6,565 nt of DNA from an uncultured Eubacteriales bacterium (GTDB lineage Bacteria; Bacillota; Clostridia; UBA1381; UMGS1253): positions 1-6,565 of the forward strand of contig URQR01000118.1 of the NCBI GenBank assembly GCA_900550065.1, written 5' to 3'. Each line of letters starts with the position of its first letter. Within the stretch, counting starts at the first letter, position 1. Positions 5,968-6,565 of this stretch are shown in pieces. The notes under the pieces were generated by a model. The model was not told the DNA's origin, searched no databases, and saw only the letters and a program-made list of their open reading frames with translations. Made by a program: the position numbers and the translations under genes.

Positions 5968-6565
5968 TTATTTTATTATTAAACACCTGTCCCTGTCAAT
6001 AATATACGTTTTCTCCCCCTCCAAATTGCTCTGTTCCCGATTCTCTATCAACAAAAGCTGTAGTTTGCAATAGAAAGCCATCTGATACACTTCCTTTAAC
6101 TGCTCCTCAGACAAATACGTTTTCAAATTGACTATACACAAAATACGGATTTCCAGAAGTCCTGAAAGAATTTTCATATAAGAGAGCAGTTTTTCCAGTA
6201 TCCCCTCCCCCTCTGTTTGAAATCCCACCTGATAAATCTTAAAAATATCCTCCCAGGAAAATTCCAGATTATATTTTATCTCTCCGTAAAGAGAATTAAG
6301 TTGTAACTGACTTAACACGTTTATGATATCCGTATTAATTTCCGTTTTCTTTTGGAACATTTCATTTGCCTCTAACGCCCATTCCTTATACAACTTCTGT
6401 AAAATTTTTCGATTGTTAAAATCCAGCGAAAAAGGGTCAACAACAATTTCCATTACCTTTTCTGACGAATAGTTTTTTTCTCCCTCATACAAAATAAACT
6501 GCGATTCCTCTCCTGCCAGCAAATCCTGTATTGCCGCTGAAAACGTTCCCGGTTCTTCCATTATC
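5968..6565 (-). CDS. csn2: Type II-A CRISPR-associated protein Csn2 (N-terminus beyond window)
   Basis: Csn2 forms a tetrameric, calcium-dependent ring that binds DNA ends and works with Cas1, Cas2 and Cas9 in spacer acquisition; it marks subtype II-A. Recognition rests on the family pattern in 198 visible residues: an E-x-P-x-x-F segment near the window edge, a FILYEGEKNYSSEKVMEIVV strand region, DPFSLDFNNRKILQKLYKE, a central helical segment, LLSYMKILSGLLEIRILCIV, then YLSEEQLKEVYQMA, LLLIENRE and the ending YIIDRDRCLIIK. The last part lines up with the S. pyogenes Csn2 C-terminus (Y-I-L-D-E-D ... L-I-T-K). The frame stays open past the Met at 6559-6561 (next codon ATA), and family length (~220 aa) implies ~20-25 more codons upstream, so that Met is probably internal. 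The gene is visibly more AT-rich than nrdD, nrdG, dut and the lyase. It is normally last in cas9-cas1-cas2-csn2, fitting the array that follows. Confidence 0.87.
   Translation of the reverse strand, partial: IMEEPGTFSAAIQDLLAGEESQFILYEGEKNYSSEKVMEIVVDPFSLDFNNRKILQKLYKEWALEANEMFQKKTEINTDIINVLSQLQLNSLYGEIKYNLEFSWEDIFKIYQVGFQTEGEGILEKLLSYMKILSGLLEIRILCIVNLKTYLSEEQLKEVYQMAFYCKLQLLLIENREQSNLEGEKTYIIDRDRCLIIK
5970..5999 (-). promoter_or_regulatory. Pre-crRNA promoter overlapping the csn2 stop codon
   Basis: A perfect -35 TTGACA (5994-5999) is followed after 18 bp by TAAAAT (5970-5975), one mismatch from the -10 consensus. Initiation is expected near 5963, inside the leader and about 30 nt before repeat 1, where a type II-A array promoter should act. 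No terminator is seen between this promoter and nrdD, so it may also transcribe nrdD-nrdG-dut. Confidence 0.7.

Noticed and set aside
5803..5970. NrdR-box or riboswitch upstream of nrdD
   Set aside because: No ACACTATATATAGTGT-like pair or riboswitch core was found; the space is taken up by the CRISPR array and leader.
5567..6002. Plus-strand open frames across the nrdD start and CRISPR region
   Set aside because: They are hydrophobic, low-complexity translations antisense to nrdD, the array and csn2, with no ribosome binding site or recognisable domain.
5966..6561. ATG at 6559-6561 as the true csn2 start
   Set aside because: The frame is open beyond it, it corresponds to an internal position of Csn2 by comparison with known members, and no ribosome binding site can be seen because the window ends there.

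Overview
The window reads as DNA from an anaerobic, low-to-mid GC Bacillota, most likely a gut-type clostridial lineage. This is an inference from the gene content: an oxygen-sensitive class III ribonucleotide reductase with its radical-SAM activase, a clostridial-style dUTPase, a Gram-positive-style signal peptide and strong AGGAGG-type ribosome binding sites, and a type II-A CRISPR gene (csn2). Every supported gene lies on the minus strand, so the biological reading order runs from position 6565 down to 1.

Region by region, in transcription order. (1) 6565-5968: csn2, with its first ~20-25 codons outside the window. This is the spacer-acquisition gene that ends a cas9-cas1-cas2-csn2 operon, whose other genes must lie beyond the window edge. 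(2) 5999-5830: a very compact CRISPR locus. A TTGACA-N18-TAAAAT promoter straddles the csn2 stop codon. A 36-bp leader ends in ATTTGAG, the leader-anchoring sequence known from type II-A systems. It is followed by one intact 36-bp repeat, a single 30-bp spacer (28 of 30 bases A/T) and a degenerate 36-bp terminal repeat (29/36 identical). (3) 5842-2730: an nrdD-nrdG-dut operon for anaerobic dNTP synthesis and dUTP removal. The genes overlap by 1 bp or lie 15 bp apart, and the operon closes with a perfect 10-bp-stem intrinsic terminator. (4) 2729-2529: an AT-rich intergenic region with a good promoter and an overlapping dyad. (5) 2528-1: a secreted multidomain heparinase II/III-family polysaccharide lyase, running off the window.

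The most unusual feature is the junction between the CRISPR array and nrdD. The in-frame sequence encoding the conserved start of the NrdD ATP-cone (KVIKKD...F...) begins inside the degenerate terminal repeat and has no ATG/GTG/TTG in front of it. The upstream in-frame stop is at 5849-5851, and the first canonical start codon is a GTG at 5803 that would remove the first ATP-cone strand. The array therefore appears fused to the 5' end of nrdD. With no terminator between them, the CRISPR leader promoter may also transcribe nrdD-nrdG-dut. The array is easy to miss because it has only one intact repeat and one spacer.
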